64,000 nt of DNA from Chryseobacterium sp. Leaf404 (GTDB taxonomy: Bacteria; Bacteroidota; Bacteroidia; Flavobacteriales; Weeksellaceae): assembly GCF_001424145.1 (NCBI RefSeq), contig NZ_LMQM01000010.1, forward strand, positions 258,833 to 322,832, read 5' to 3'. Below the pieces are notes generated by a model that saw nothing but the letters and a program-made list of their open reading frames with translations, ran no database searches and was not told where the DNA came from. A program made the translations under genes and the position numbers. This document shows positions 25,980 through 34,981 of this stretch, piece after piece; the first letter of the stretch is position 1; each line of letters starts with the position of its first letter.

Positions 25980-27140
25980 CTATAAAGAATTTACAAAATT
26001 TTCCAGTCTTCCCAGGCCATCCGTAAGAATTTTACGCGGGCAGGCGATATTGATTCTCATAAAACCATCCCCAGCCAGACCGTATCTGCTTCCTGCATTG
26101 AGTTTTAATTTCGCTTGATTTATGAGTTTCTCTTCCAGAACTGTCGATTGGAAAATCAGATTTTTGCAGTCCAGCCACATCAGGTAGGTGGATTGTGATT
26201 CTGTAACCTTTATCGCCGGGATTTTTACCTGAATATAGTTTTTTGCGAATTGATAATTATCATAAATATACTTTCTGACCTCAGACATCCACTCTTCACC
26301 GAAGTGATATGCTGCAACATAAGCTGCTGCGGAAAAAGGATTGATCCACTCTGTTTCCTGCTGTTGAAGGGTTTTTCTTACTTTTTCCAGATACTCTTCG
26401 CGATTTGAAATCATATAAGCTGCGGAAAGACCGGAGAGATTAAATGTCTTACAGGGCGAGCCCAAAGTAAACGAAATGAGATTGTAATCTTCAGCAATTG
26501 AGGCAAACGGAATATGTTTAAAACCTTCAAAAACCAAATCAGCATGGATTTCATCCGATATCACGATCACATTATTTCTGGAACAGATTTCAGCAATTTT
26601 CCTGAGATCCTCTACTTTCCAGACTTTTCCCACAGGATTGTGAGGATTACAAAACAGTAGGAATCTGGTGGAAGAATCTGAAGCTTTTGCCTCAAGGTCA
26701 TCGAAATCAATGAAGTATGAGCTGTCTCTGTATATTAAATTATTACAGACAAGCCCGGCTCCGCTGTTTTGAACTGTTTCAAAAAAATGATCGTAAACGG
26801 GTGGCTGAAGAATTATTTTTTCATCTTCTCTCAGGTATATTCTGATAATCGCCGAAATTCCTAAAAGTACACCTGGGACTGGAAGTATTTTCTCTTCAGA
26901 AACGGCAATATCATACTGTTTCTGTAGCCAGCTGGAGGTAATTAATTTAAAATCATCAGAAATAAACTGATAACCCATCATCCCGGAAGCAGCCTTTTCG
27001 GAGATGGCATGCTGGATTTCCGGGGCAATTTTAAAATCCATATCTGCCACCCACATTGGAAGGATGTCATCATCAAAAGAATCCCATTTTACCGAGTCTG
27101 TATTTCGTCTTTCGATGATTTCGTCAAAATTATAATTCAT
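25980..27140 (-). CDS. MalY/PatB-family PLP C-S lyase / aminotransferase
   Basis: This is a fold-type I PLP enzyme of the MalY/PatB group, which cleaves cystathionine- or cysteine-type C-S bonds. The start at 27140 (MNYNFDEIIERRNTDSVKWD) matches the group's usual N-terminus, including the later LPMWVADMDF. FCNPHNPVGKVW, SDEIHADLVF and the PLP lysine in GSPCKTFNLSGL are intact, as is the C-terminal FMRINIACP arginine. At 386 aa it is full length. It is divergent from the histidine-kinase pseudogene. The substrate is not determined. Confidence 0.9.
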   Translation of the reverse strand: MNYNFDEIIERRNTDSVKWDSFDDDILPMWVADMDFKIAPEIQHAISEKAASGMMGYQFISDDFKLITSSWLQKQYDIAVSEEKILPVPGVLLGISAIIRIYLREDEKIILQPPVYDHFFETVQNSGAGLVCNNLIYRDSSYFIDFDDLEAKASDSSTRFLLFCNPHNPVGKVWKVEDLRKIAEICSRNNVIVISDEIHADLVFEGFKHIPFASIAEDYNLISFTLGSPCKTFNLSGLSAAYMISNREEYLEKVRKTLQQQETEWINPFSAAAYVAAYHFGEEWMSEVRKYIYDNYQFAKNYIQVKIPAIKVTESQSTYLMWLDCKNLIFQSTVLEEKLINQAKLKLNAGSRYGLAGDGFMRINIACPRKILTDGLGRLENFVNSL

Positions 27141-27376
27141 ATTTTTCTGATTTGGATTTAAAGATAAAAAAATCATCACAACAATGATGAATAAAAACTT
27201 TAATGATTTTCAGGTGACAGAATAAATATTTCTGCTTCAGGGTATTCTGTACATCAGCACCTGTAGATGTTTTTTCGTCTTTATTTTCTTTTTTTAACCT
27301 GCATTTCGCAATTGACGGGGCTTTCATTATTATTTGATAAGCAAAAACCTAACTTTAACCGCAATGATTTCCTGTA

Positions 27377-28702
27377 ATGATTGAAAATACTTTTGGTATC
27401 AATATTATTCCCGATAAAGAGGAAGAAAGCTTTGAAGGAATTGCAGAGCTGGCAGCTCAGATTTTTAAGGTACCATAGCTCTTATTTCTCTGGTAGGTGC
27501 ATAATCTGTATTTTTCAAAGCAAATTTTGGAATGGGAAACGTACAAAAGACCAATCGGGGAAAAAGCTTATGTGCTCTGGCTGTTCTTGATAAAAATGTA
27601 ACCGTTTTTGAAGATGCTCTCAAAGAATCGTGTTTGCTTTCCAATCCCGATGTTACAGGAGATTTTGGGCTGAGATTTTATGCAGGTGCGCCTTTGATTT
27701 CCGATGACGGACATTTGATTGATACGCTCTGTATCATTGATGAAAAATCAAGAACATTTGATGATCATTAAACAAAAATTCTCGAACGATTGTCTACAAC
27801 CGTGATGGATCAGATCGAACTGAGACTTTCGGCGCTTGAAACCATTGAAAAACTGGCTAAAATTAATGAAGAATCAAAAGATTATTACGAAAATGTAAAT
27901 CTTGCCAATAAAAAACTGGAACAGAGCGAACTCCGGATGAAATCTTTTATCACCAAAGCACCCATCGCTTTCGGAATTTTAAGCGGTAATGAGCTTGACG
28001 GGCGTAACTTCTGACATCACCAAAAGAAAAAACTACGAGACACAGAAAGACGATTTTCTCAGTATCGCAAGTCACGAATTAAAAACTCCTATTAACAGCC
28101 TTAAGGCAAGCATTCAGCTGCTTGAAAGTCTCAAGAACAAACCTACTCACGAAAAAATTCCGAAACTGATTAAGCAGTCATCAAAAAGTATTGAGAAACT
28201 TACGTTTTTGGTAGATGATCTTCTGAATCTTAACCCTTTAAGCGGTGGAAAGATGGAACTGGTGAAGACAGAATTTACAGTTGCTGCAATGCTCAATTCC
28301 TGCTGTGAAGCTATCAGACTTTCCGGCAGTCATCATGTGACCATTAAAGGAGATATTGATGTTTCTGTGGTTGCAGATGAAGACAGCATTAATCAGGTGG
28401 TTGTCAACATTCTGAATAATGCGGTGAAATACGCTTCCCAGTCAAAAGAAATCTGCCTGAATATTGAAAAGTATGATCAGTATATTAAAATAGCGCAGGA
28501 TTTCGTTGATGGGATTGATGAGGAGGTTCAGCCCTATCTTTTTGAAATATATTTCCGTGCAAATCAGGAAGAAAAGCATTACTCTGGCCTTGGTCTCGGG
28601 CTTTATATTTCTGCGGAAATTATTTCCCGGCACGGTGGCGAAATTGGCGTGACCATCAAAAAAGGAAACGGCAGCACATTTTGGTTTACCTTACCTCTGT
28701 AA
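27377..28702 (+). pseudogene. GAF-PAS hybrid sensor histidine kinase, inactivated
   Basis: Fragments in order are: GAF domain start (PDKEEESFEGIAELAAQIFKVP) ending at TAG 27476; the shifted frame IALISLVGA, then TAA at 27502; VFFKANFGMG...FYAGAPLISDDGH, then TAA at 27769 in place of a Gln codon; coiled coil VMDQIELRLSALE; the opening of a PAS domain (MKSFITKAPIAFGIL). Most of the PAS domain is deleted near 27990. The frame then continues TGVTSDITKRK-type, HisKA (SIASHELKTPIN) and HATPase (NILNNAVKYA, GLGLGLYIS). The G1 box is also damaged (DFVDGID). The HisKA-HATPase part alone stays open from 27989. The neighbouring receiver at 28826 was presumably its partner. Confidence 0.82.
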
Positions 28703-28825
28703 ATCTTAAAATTTTTTGAGAGTCTTTTTTAAAAAAAATTGAATGAGTGGAAGAAATAATTTGGGCAAAATTTAAAAATTTAATTTTAAAAAATTCCTTG
28801 GCTTCGGTTTTGCTTATCCACGGGT

Positions 28826-29188
28826 ATGAAAACTATTTACATTGTTGAAGACGAGACGGGCATCAGAGATGCTTTGCAACTGCTCTTGTCATTTGAAAAT
28901 TACGAAGTACGCTCTTTTTCTACAATCGAAGCGTTTAACAGCAGAAATCAAGCAGAAATTCCTGATATTTTTATCCTTGACGTGATGATGCCGGATGGTT
29001 TGGGAACAGATGTGTGTAATGAGCTGAAAAAAAATCCGTCTACCGCAAACGTGCCAGTGATGATCATGAGTGCTCACGCTAAAAACACCGAAGTAACAAA
29101 AAGCTGCAATGCAGACGTTTTTGTGAGTAAACCCTTCGATATTGATGACGTAATTGAGAAAATAGAAAGCTTAATAAGCAAATCTTAG
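28826..29188 (+). CDS. Receiver-only (CheY-like) response regulator
   Basis: This is a single receiver domain of 120 aa without an output domain. The acidic pocket (VEDE), phospho-acceptor Asp52 (FILDVMMPDG), Ser in IMSAH, and Lys in VSKPFD are all intact. It lies directly after the histidine-kinase pseudogene, so its cognate kinase appears lost. It is a paralogue of the receiver at 58573 (shared DVM-x-PDG and MSAHA, KPFDID). It may be fed by another kinase or act in a phosphorelay. Confidence 0.9.
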   Translation: MKTIYIVEDETGIRDALQLLLSFENYEVRSFSTIEAFNSRNQAEIPDIFILDVMMPDGLGTDVCNELKKNPSTANVPVMIMSAHAKNTEVTKSCNADVFVSKPFDIDDVIEKIESLISKS

Positions 29189-29288
29189 AATTTTTAAACC
29201 TATATTTATTTATAGCCGGCAGCTTTCAGTTTGTCGGCATTTCTGTTTTATGTTAAGTTGAAGAAAATCATTACTGAAAAAATATTTT

Positions 29289-29304
29289 TATGATTTGGGT
29301 CATA
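29289..29304. promoter_or_regulatory. Crp/Fnr-type operator upstream of the first crp/fnr gene
   Basis: TATGATTTGGGTCATA matches the window motif TATGACTnnAGTCATA in the outer half-sites. Its centre is 33 bp from the centre of TATCTTTA (29326-29333), the likely -7 element. The arrangement suggests class II activation or autoregulation. Confidence 0.55.
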
Positions 29305-29379
29305 AAGGTATGTATATTGATGTTTTATCTTTAAATTACTGAGGAAGCAAAGAAGGCTGTTTGTTTAAATTAAAATATT

Positions 29380-29976
29380 ATGTTAATAGAAAAAGAACTA
29401 TTATTAAAATACGGTGCGGTGGAAGAAGTTTTCAACCGGTCTGATGTAATCTTTGACGAGGGAGACACTCCCAAATATTATTACCAGATTCTCGAAGGAA
29501 GAATCAAGCTAAACCACTATAACGATGAAGGAAAAGAGCTTATTTTAGCCATTTTAGACAAGGGTTTAAGCGTCTGCGAGCTTCTTTTATTTATAGATAA
29601 AAAATATCCTGTAAATGCAGTCACATTTGAAAGATGTACTGTGCTGAAACTTCCAAAGAAAGATTTTGATCTTTTACTGGACGAAAATCCCAAAGCGGCC
29701 AGCGATATCCGGAAATTTTTGGCAGAACGTCTCTATTACAAATACATTATGCTGGAAAATAATTCTGCGCTAAGCCCTGATACAAGAATTACAGGAATGC
29801 TGGAGTACCACAAAAGTTTCAGTGATAAAAAAGAAAAATACTCGTACGAAATACCGCTTACAAGACAGCAGATTGGTGCACTCACAGCCCTCAGGGTAGA
29901 AACAGTGATCCGGACCGTAAAAAGACTGGAGAAAGAAAACTACCTGAAAATTATCAACAGAAAAATATTTGTTTAG
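29380..29976 (+). CDS. Crp/Fnr family transcriptional regulator 1
   Basis: This is a 198-aa regulator. An N-terminal cyclic-nucleotide-binding-like beta-roll (IFDEGDTPKYYYQILEGRIKL) and a C-helix are followed by a winged helix with recognition helix TRQQIGALTALRVETVIRTVKRLE. No Fnr-type N-terminal Cys cluster is present. It is a close paralogue of the regulator at 33914. A motif resembling its probable binding site lies in its own promoter (29289). The ligand is unknown. Bacteroidota members often control stress or respiration. Confidence 0.92.
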   Translation: MLIEKELLLKYGAVEEVFNRSDVIFDEGDTPKYYYQILEGRIKLNHYNDEGKELILAILDKGLSVCELLLFIDKKYPVNAVTFERCTVLKLPKKDFDLLLDENPKAASDIRKFLAERLYYKYIMLENNSALSPDTRITGMLEYHKSFSDKKEKYSYEIPLTRQQIGALTALRVETVIRTVKRLEKENYLKIINRKIFV

Positions 29977-29990
29977 TTCTAAAACTTCAT

Positions 29991-30026
29991 AAAAAAACAA
30001 CAGCTTCAAAAATGAAGCTGTTGTCT
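29991..30026. terminator. Terminator of the alcohol dehydrogenase gene
   Basis: Perfect 12-bp stem ACAACAGCTTCA / TGAAGCTGTTGT. The T-run is on the minus strand, 35 bp after the adh stop. It can also close the regulator gene on the plus strand. Confidence 0.85.
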
Positions 30027-30059
30027 GTAAAAACGAATTTATAAAAAATTGAGTATACT

Positions 30060-31226
30060 TTAACTCCAGGGATCTAAAATCACCTTTACGCAACCATCTT
30101 CTTTTTTATCAAAAATATCATAGCCTTTTGCCACATCATTTAACGACAGACGGTGTGTAATAATATCGTCGAGCCTCACCTGCCCGCTTTCTACATATTT
30201 CAGCAATTTATCAATGATAGCGTGTACGGGAGCCTGTCCTGCTCTCAGTAGAATTCCTTTATCAAAAATCTGCCCGAGTCTGAAGTTATCATAATTGACA
30301 GCATAAACCCCTAAAACGGAAACGGTTCCGCCTCTTCTTACGCCACTCATGCAGGCTTCCAAAACTTTCATTGAACCTTTTTCAAAATTGATGACAGCCT
30401 TTGCTCTGTCCAGTAACGAACGTTCAGGTTCAAAACCTACGGCATCAATACATAAATCTGCACCTCTGCCATTGGTCATTTCTCTTATTTTTTCAACAGT
30501 AGATTCTGCATCTTCCCACAAAATGATTTCACAACCGGTGAGTTTTTTAATCTGGTCTAATCTGTACTGTAAGGTATCAATTACGATTACTTTTCCGGCG
30601 TTATGCAGAACAGCACTTTTTACAGACATTGATCCTACGGGACCTGCCCCGAAAATCGCTACCGATTCGCCACCCTTCAGATCTCCCCACATCACACCTG
30701 TGTAACCAGTAGGGAAAATATCGGTGAGGAACAGTGCCTGCTCATCAGTAAGAATATCAGGTACTTTTCTGGGCCCGAAATTGGCATAGGGAACACGTAC
30801 ATACTGGGCCTGTCCGCCGTTATAACCTCCATAAAGGTCTGTATAACCGAACATTCCACCGCCCTTCTCTGTCAAAATCCCGCCTTCCGGACCGTAGTTT
30901 TCTACATTAGAATTTTCGCATCCTGAGGGAAGATCATTTTCACAGAAATAGCAGCATCCGCAGGCAATAGGAAATGGTACCACTACCCTGTCTCCCTGAT
31001 GCAGATGGGTAATATTTTTACCTTTTTCTACAATTTCTCCCATAAATTCGTGCCCCATCACCATGGGCCTCGGCTGAGGAATTCCTCCCGAATACATGTG
31101 TAAATCACTGCCACAGATTGCTGTGGATGTTACTTTGAGAATAATATCATTTTCGTCCTGTATAGTGGGATCTTCTACTGTATCGCAGGTAATTACACCT
31201 GGTGAATGAAAAACGGCTGCTTTCAT
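30060..31226 (-). CDS. Zinc-dependent alcohol/formaldehyde dehydrogenase-like protein
   Basis: This is a medium-chain dehydrogenase of the glutathione-independent formaldehyde dehydrogenase type. The start at 31226 (MKAAVFHSPG) gives 388 aa. Catalytic zinc residues are in AICGSDLH and GHEFMG. The structural zinc loop is CGCCYFCENDLPSGC. AIFGAGPVGSMS is the NAD loop. The start lies 1 bp after the catalase stop, so the two are translationally coupled. This suggests aldehyde or alcohol detoxification in the oxidative-stress response. Confidence 0.9.
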   Translation of the reverse strand: MKAAVFHSPGVITCDTVEDPTIQDENDIILKVTSTAICGSDLHMYSGGIPQPRPMVMGHEFMGEIVEKGKNITHLHQGDRVVVPFPIACGCCYFCENDLPSGCENSNVENYGPEGGILTEKGGGMFGYTDLYGGYNGGQAQYVRVPYANFGPRKVPDILTDEQALFLTDIFPTGYTGVMWGDLKGGESVAIFGAGPVGSMSVKSAVLHNAGKVIVIDTLQYRLDQIKKLTGCEIILWEDAESTVEKIREMTNGRGADLCIDAVGFEPERSLLDRAKAVINFEKGSMKVLEACMSGVRRGGTVSVLGVYAVNYDNFRLGQIFDKGILLRAGQAPVHAIIDKLLKYVESGQVRLDDIITHRLSLNDVAKGYDIFDKKEDGCVKVILDPWS

Positions 31227-31227
31227 A

Positions 31228-33396
31228 TTAATTATTTTTAGATTGGTTTTCGTTACCGGTAAATCCGTTTCTGTATTTTTCAAATTCCCAAACTCTGTGA
31301 GATGCAACAGCTTTAATAAAACTGCTGTCTGAATTGCTGCTGTTTTCCAGAATTACCGCAGGATCTTCAGAATGGAAATCTGCTGCGTCTGTTTTATCAA
31401 AAAACAGAGCAGTTTCTTTATCAAAGAAAATTGCCTTACAGTGTCTATATGCTTCGTTCACAAATTCTGTCACACTGTTTTTATAATCCGGATGAAGCCA
31501 CTTTTGGGTAGATTTTTCACCGGCTGCTACGTAAACAGCATCAAAACATACGCTCATGATGCTTGAGATTGAATGTTTGGGAGTTATTTCTGTACCGTCA
31601 TTTGCGATGACGCCAGCCATCTCTGGTGCCACAAACTGTACTACAGCTCCCTGATCTTCCAGTTTTGATTTTAATTCTTCAACGCGGTCTGCATTACACC
31701 CATCTGCTACCAGAAACGCAATTATTCTGGATTCAACAGAATCTTTAACTGTATTTTTCATGCTCAGTGCGTCAGAAGAATCAAGTGAAGTTTCGCGCTC
31801 TTCGCTCTGTAAAGATTCAATATCTGCGTCTGCCGGAATACTGCCGTTGGGCTGTTCCAGAGTTTTCACTTCCACTCCCAGTTTTTCTGCAACCTTCTGA
31901 GCCAGTTCTTTGTTGATGAAATTAAGCTGCGAAACCATTCTTTCCCGGATTGCCGGTATGGTTACTTTGGATAATTCAAAAACCAACGCTTTCTGAAGGT
32001 GAGTTTTTTCCGGTGTACTCTGGCTGTTGTAAAATAATTTTGCCTGAGAATAATGTTCAACGAAAGATTCACTTCTTGCCCTGATTTTTGTACCGCTAAT
32101 TCTTTCGCCGTAGGTATCAAAACCGCCTTCAGACAACATAGCCTGGTAAGGGCACCCGCCACCCATAGAATTAGGCTCATAGCTTACTTTTCCTTTGGCA
32201 ATCTGCTGTCTCATGTGACCGTCCCGCTGATTATTGTGAACGGTAGGAACAGATTTATTGATAGGTATCTCATGAAAATTAGGTGATCCTAATCTTGATA
32301 ATTGGGTATCTGTGTAAGAAAATAATCTGCCCTGAAGCAAAGGATCATTGGTGAAATCTATACCCGGAATCAAATGCCCGGGATGAAAAGCAATCTGCTC
32401 GGTTTCTGCGAAGAAATTGTCTGGATTTCTGTTGAGGGTAAGCGTTCCCATGATTTCTACAGGAACGGTTTCTTCAGGTATTAATTTGGTAGGGTCTAAA
32501 AGATCGAAATCAAAATCAAATTCATTCTCTTCCGGAACAATCTGTACTCCCAGATCCCACTCCGGATAAGCACCGTTTTCTATAGCTTCCCAAAGATCTC
32601 TTCTGTGAAAATCAGGATCTGCACCAGAAATTTTCTGCGCTTCAGGCCACGCAACGGAATGTACACCCAGTTTTGGTTTTAAATGAAATTTCACAAAAAA
32701 GGCAGCACCTTCACTGTTGATAAATCTGAAGGAATGAACGCCAAAACCTTCCATCATTCTGTAACTTCTCGGTAATGCGCGGTCGCTCATCAGCCACATA
32801 ATCATATGCATACTTTCGGGCATCAGAGATATAAAATCCCAAAAAGTATCATGTGCAGAGGCAGCCTGTGGAATTTCATTGTCCGGTTCGGGTTTTACTG
32901 CGTGTACCAGATCAGGAAACTTCATTGCATCCTGTATAAAAAACACGGGAATGTTGTTTCCCACCAGATCATAATTTCCTTCATCTGTATAAAATTTGAT
33001 TGCAAAACCACGAACATCTCTCGCCAAATCTGTACTTCCTCTGCTTCCTGCAACGGTAGAAAATCTTACAAAAACAGGCGTTTCTTTTTCTAAATCTGTA
33101 AACAATTTAGCTTTGGTAAACTGCTCCATGTTTTTTTTCAGTTTAAAAACTCCGTGTGCGCCGGATCCTCTTGCATGTACAATTCTTTCGGGAATTCTTT
33201 CATGGTCAAAATGGGTGATTTTTTCCCTTAAAATAAAATCTTCCAGGAGTGTGGCTCCACGCTCGCCATCCTTAAGCGAGTCTTGATTGTTACGGATTTT
33301 TAGTCCCTGGTTTGTTGTGAGTTTTTCGCCAGAATTATCTGTTTTAAATAAATTAAGCTGATCCAGCTTATCATTGTTTTCTTTTTCTGTATCCAT
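31228..33396 (-). CDS. katE: Large-subunit catalase (HPII/KatE type)
   Basis: This is a clade II heme catalase of 722 aa that dismutates hydrogen peroxide. The distal His is in RIVHARGSGAHGVF, the Asn in GNNIPVFFIQDAMKFPD, and the proximal heme Tyr in RLFSYTDTQLSRLG. A C-terminal DJ-1/GATase-like domain (about residues 575-700) is present, as in HPII. A 5'-side inverted repeat (33449-33478) lies between -53 and -82 from the ATG. It is the first gene of the katE-adh unit. Confidence 0.97.
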   Translation of the reverse strand: MDTEKENNDKLDQLNLFKTDNSGEKLTTNQGLKIRNNQDSLKDGERGATLLEDFILREKITHFDHERIPERIVHARGSGAHGVFKLKKNMEQFTKAKLFTDLEKETPVFVRFSTVAGSRGSTDLARDVRGFAIKFYTDEGNYDLVGNNIPVFFIQDAMKFPDLVHAVKPEPDNEIPQAASAHDTFWDFISLMPESMHMIMWLMSDRALPRSYRMMEGFGVHSFRFINSEGAAFFVKFHLKPKLGVHSVAWPEAQKISGADPDFHRRDLWEAIENGAYPEWDLGVQIVPEENEFDFDFDLLDPTKLIPEETVPVEIMGTLTLNRNPDNFFAETEQIAFHPGHLIPGIDFTNDPLLQGRLFSYTDTQLSRLGSPNFHEIPINKSVPTVHNNQRDGHMRQQIAKGKVSYEPNSMGGGCPYQAMLSEGGFDTYGERISGTKIRARSESFVEHYSQAKLFYNSQSTPEKTHLQKALVFELSKVTIPAIRERMVSQLNFINKELAQKVAEKLGVEVKTLEQPNGSIPADADIESLQSEERETSLDSSDALSMKNTVKDSVESRIIAFLVADGCNADRVEELKSKLEDQGAVVQFVAPEMAGVIANDGTEITPKHSISSIMSVCFDAVYVAAGEKSTQKWLHPDYKNSVTEFVNEAYRHCKAIFFDKETALFFDKTDAADFHSEDPAVILENSSNSDSSFIKAVASHRVWEFEKYRNGFTGNENQSKNN

Positions 33397-33448
33397 ATTA
33401 TTTAATTGTGTGAATGTTGTTTTAACTGATAAATTTAATATCGTTATG

Positions 33449-33478
33449 AATCAATCGGTATCAAAAAACCAATTGATT
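33449..33478. promoter_or_regulatory. Inverted repeat upstream of katE
   Basis: The arms AATCAATCGGT and ACCAATTGATT pair at 10 of 11 positions around an 8-bp spacer, 53-82 bp before the katE start. It could be an operator or a 5'-leader hairpin. It is unlike the TATGAC motif. Confidence 0.4.
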
Positions 33479-33556
33479 ATTGAAGCTGAAGAGATATTTT
33501 GACGCAGAAAGAGCTCTGCATCATCTGTCTGAGAAAGTTGTATAACTGAGTTTATG

Positions 33557-33778
33557 TTATTTTCTGGCAGGAATCTGTGTGCTGTCGGTTTTTGATTTTG
33601 GCAGATTTTGTATGGGTGCGTTTAGTGATGCGGTGTCAGAAGGTGTCTGTTCCATGGATGTGTCGCCAGGTACAGTTGCGGTGGTAGTATCTGCAGTGCT
33701 ACTGTTCTCAGATTTTTCTTTTGAACAGCCTGTAAGCGTTGCCCCTGCTGCGAGGCAAATCAGGAAAATAGTTTTCAT
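33557..33778 (-). CDS. Small Ser/Thr-rich lipoprotein
   Basis: Starting at the ATG at 33778, this is a 73-aa protein with lipobox TLTGC and a mature part rich in Ser, Thr, Asp and Pro without recognisable domains. The promoter is unusually clear: a perfect palindromic operator (33835-33850) is centred 33 bp from TACATTTG (minus strand, 33806-33813). It is therefore probably strongly controlled by one of the Crp/Fnr regulators. It may be an envelope stress lipoprotein. Confidence 0.75.
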   Translation of the reverse strand: MKTIFLICLAAGATLTGCSKEKSENSSTADTTTATVPGDTSMEQTPSDTASLNAPIQNLPKSKTDSTQIPARK

Positions 33779-33805
33779 AAAATATAAATTTGATGTTGGT
33801 ATCAC

Positions 33806-33813
33806 CAAATGTA
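33806..33813 (-). promoter_or_regulatory. -7 element of the lipoprotein gene at 33557
   Basis: TACATTTG on the minus strand is an exact TAnnTTTG. It is the reference case for the 33-bp operator-to-promoter spacing in this window. Confidence 0.6.
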
Positions 33814-33834
33814 GCGCGATAAATCAACGATTGC

Positions 33835-33850
33835 TATGACTCAAGTCATA
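33835..33850. promoter_or_regulatory. Perfect Crp/Fnr-type operator TATGACTcaAGTCATA
   Basis: Perfect 7-bp arms around 2 bp. The centre is 33 bp upstream of the centre of TACATTTG, which corresponds to about -41 from the expected transcript start, the class II activator position. Confidence 0.7.
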
Positions 33851-33913
33851 CACTGTGTTTAAATCTGAAATTTTAAGAAATTATTCTATCGATATTGTAC
33901 AGCTGTTATTCTC

Positions 33914-34510
33914 CTAAAAACAGATTTTACCGTTAGAAATTCTGACGAAATTCTGCTTTTCCAGCTTTTTCACTGTTCTGATAACTGTTTCCACACGCAA
34001 ACCGGTGAGAGATGCAAGCTGCTGTCTTGAAAAAGGTACGGTGAATTCATAAGGCTCTGTGATCTGATGGTGAGATTTTAAAAATTCCAGAACCTTCAGA
34101 ATCCGGTGCGCAGGATTGTTTACAGATAATGTGGTAAGCATTCTGTAGCGGTAAAACATTCTCTCTGAAGTGTAAGACATCACTTTGTTCATCAGAACGG
34201 TATCACAATTAAGAATATCTAAAAAAATGTCTTTTCTGACTCTTAAAATCTCAGAATCATTCAAAACTTCCGCATTGATGCAGTAGGGAACATTGTACCA
34301 CAGAAAAGTTTCGGCAAAGCAGTGCCCGTCAGACGGCAGACTGTGTATAAATTCGCTGCCGTCGTCTTTATAAGAATTAATTTTTACGAGACCGGTTTTT
34401 ATCTGGTAGTAATATTTCGGTACTGAACCTTCTGAAAAAACGGTGTCGCCGGCTTTATATTTTTGAATTTCTGCTCCATTTTTAAAAAGTAATTCTTCGT
34501 CAATAATCAT
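33914..34510 (-). CDS. Crp/Fnr family transcriptional regulator 2
   Basis: This 198-aa paralogue of the regulator at 29380 has the same layout. The beta-roll reads VFSEGSVPKYYYQIKTGLVKI and the recognition helix SRQQLASLTGLRVETVIRTVKKLEK. The recognition helices are nearly identical, so both may read the same DNA site. The imperfect operator at 34623 with a -7-like TATTTTTA (34593-34600) precedes it. The sensing domain differs more (Cys residues at FAETFLW and NCDTV regions). Confidence 0.92.
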   Translation of the reverse strand: MIIDEELLFKNGAEIQKYKAGDTVFSEGSVPKYYYQIKTGLVKINSYKDDGSEFIHSLPSDGHCFAETFLWYNVPYCINAEVLNDSEILRVRKDIFLDILNCDTVLMNKVMSYTSERMFYRYRMLTTLSVNNPAHRILKVLEFLKSHHQITEPYEFTVPFSRQQLASLTGLRVETVIRTVKKLEKQNFVRISNGKICF

Positions 34511-34622
34511 AAATCATGAGTAGTTTAAAAAACCATTGCAAAGTTTCTCAGAAAGAAGAAGTATCTCACTTGCTCTGCAATAAAATCTAATGTAAAAATA
34601 GCAGTATAATGCCCATTAATAC

Positions 34623-34638
34623 TATGACTATAGACATA
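34623..34638. promoter_or_regulatory. Crp/Fnr-type operator upstream of regulator 2
   Basis: TATGACTATAGACATA has one mismatch to the palindrome. It lies 34 bp (centre to centre) from the -7-like TATTTTTA on the minus strand at 34593-34600, which points to auto- or cross-regulation. Confidence 0.55.
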
Positions 34639-34689
34639 AGAAATTACCAATGAATCTGTATTGCAGATCACGCCGGGAGTTTAAAAACT

Positions 34690-34738
34690 AAAAAAGAACC
34701 GATCTTAAATTTAGTACTACTCAGTTTAAAGACGGTTC
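34690..34738 (-). terminator. Orphan minus-strand terminator
   Basis: On the minus strand, GAACCG...CGGTTC closes an imperfect long stem (with TTTAAA pairing inside) followed by TTTTTT. No minus-strand gene lies upstream of it (34739-34981), so it may end an unannotated RNA. Confidence 0.5.
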
Positions 34739-34981
34739 CAAAAATGTTAGAAATATTACTTTTAATGATAAAAAACAATCAACTGTCTCTGAATGTAATT
34801 TTTAAGTTACAATCCCAAGATAAGTTCGTTTGGAATTTAAACATAATTCATAAGATATCATAAAGATTCCTTCAATCAAATACAGCAATAAATTATTTAG
34901 ATACCACAATAAATGTTTTTCCCCGTTGATGGTCTGGAAATTGCAAATTTGTGAATATTGAAATCACTTAAAATATAAAAT

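Larger units (their letters stand above)
34511..34981. other. 471-bp gap: operator, orphan terminator, promoter region
   Basis: This gap has no ORF. It contains the operator for the minus-strand regulator (34623-34638), an orphan minus-strand terminator hairpin (34690-34738), and the upstream region of the DUF892 gene. The remaining sequence is AT-rich and shows no repeat or RNA that I can recognise. Confidence 0.5.

Noticed and set aside
27130..27327. Minus-strand frame of 65 codons upstream of the MalY-type gene
   Set aside because: It overlaps the MalY start in another frame and has no signal, motif or terminator.
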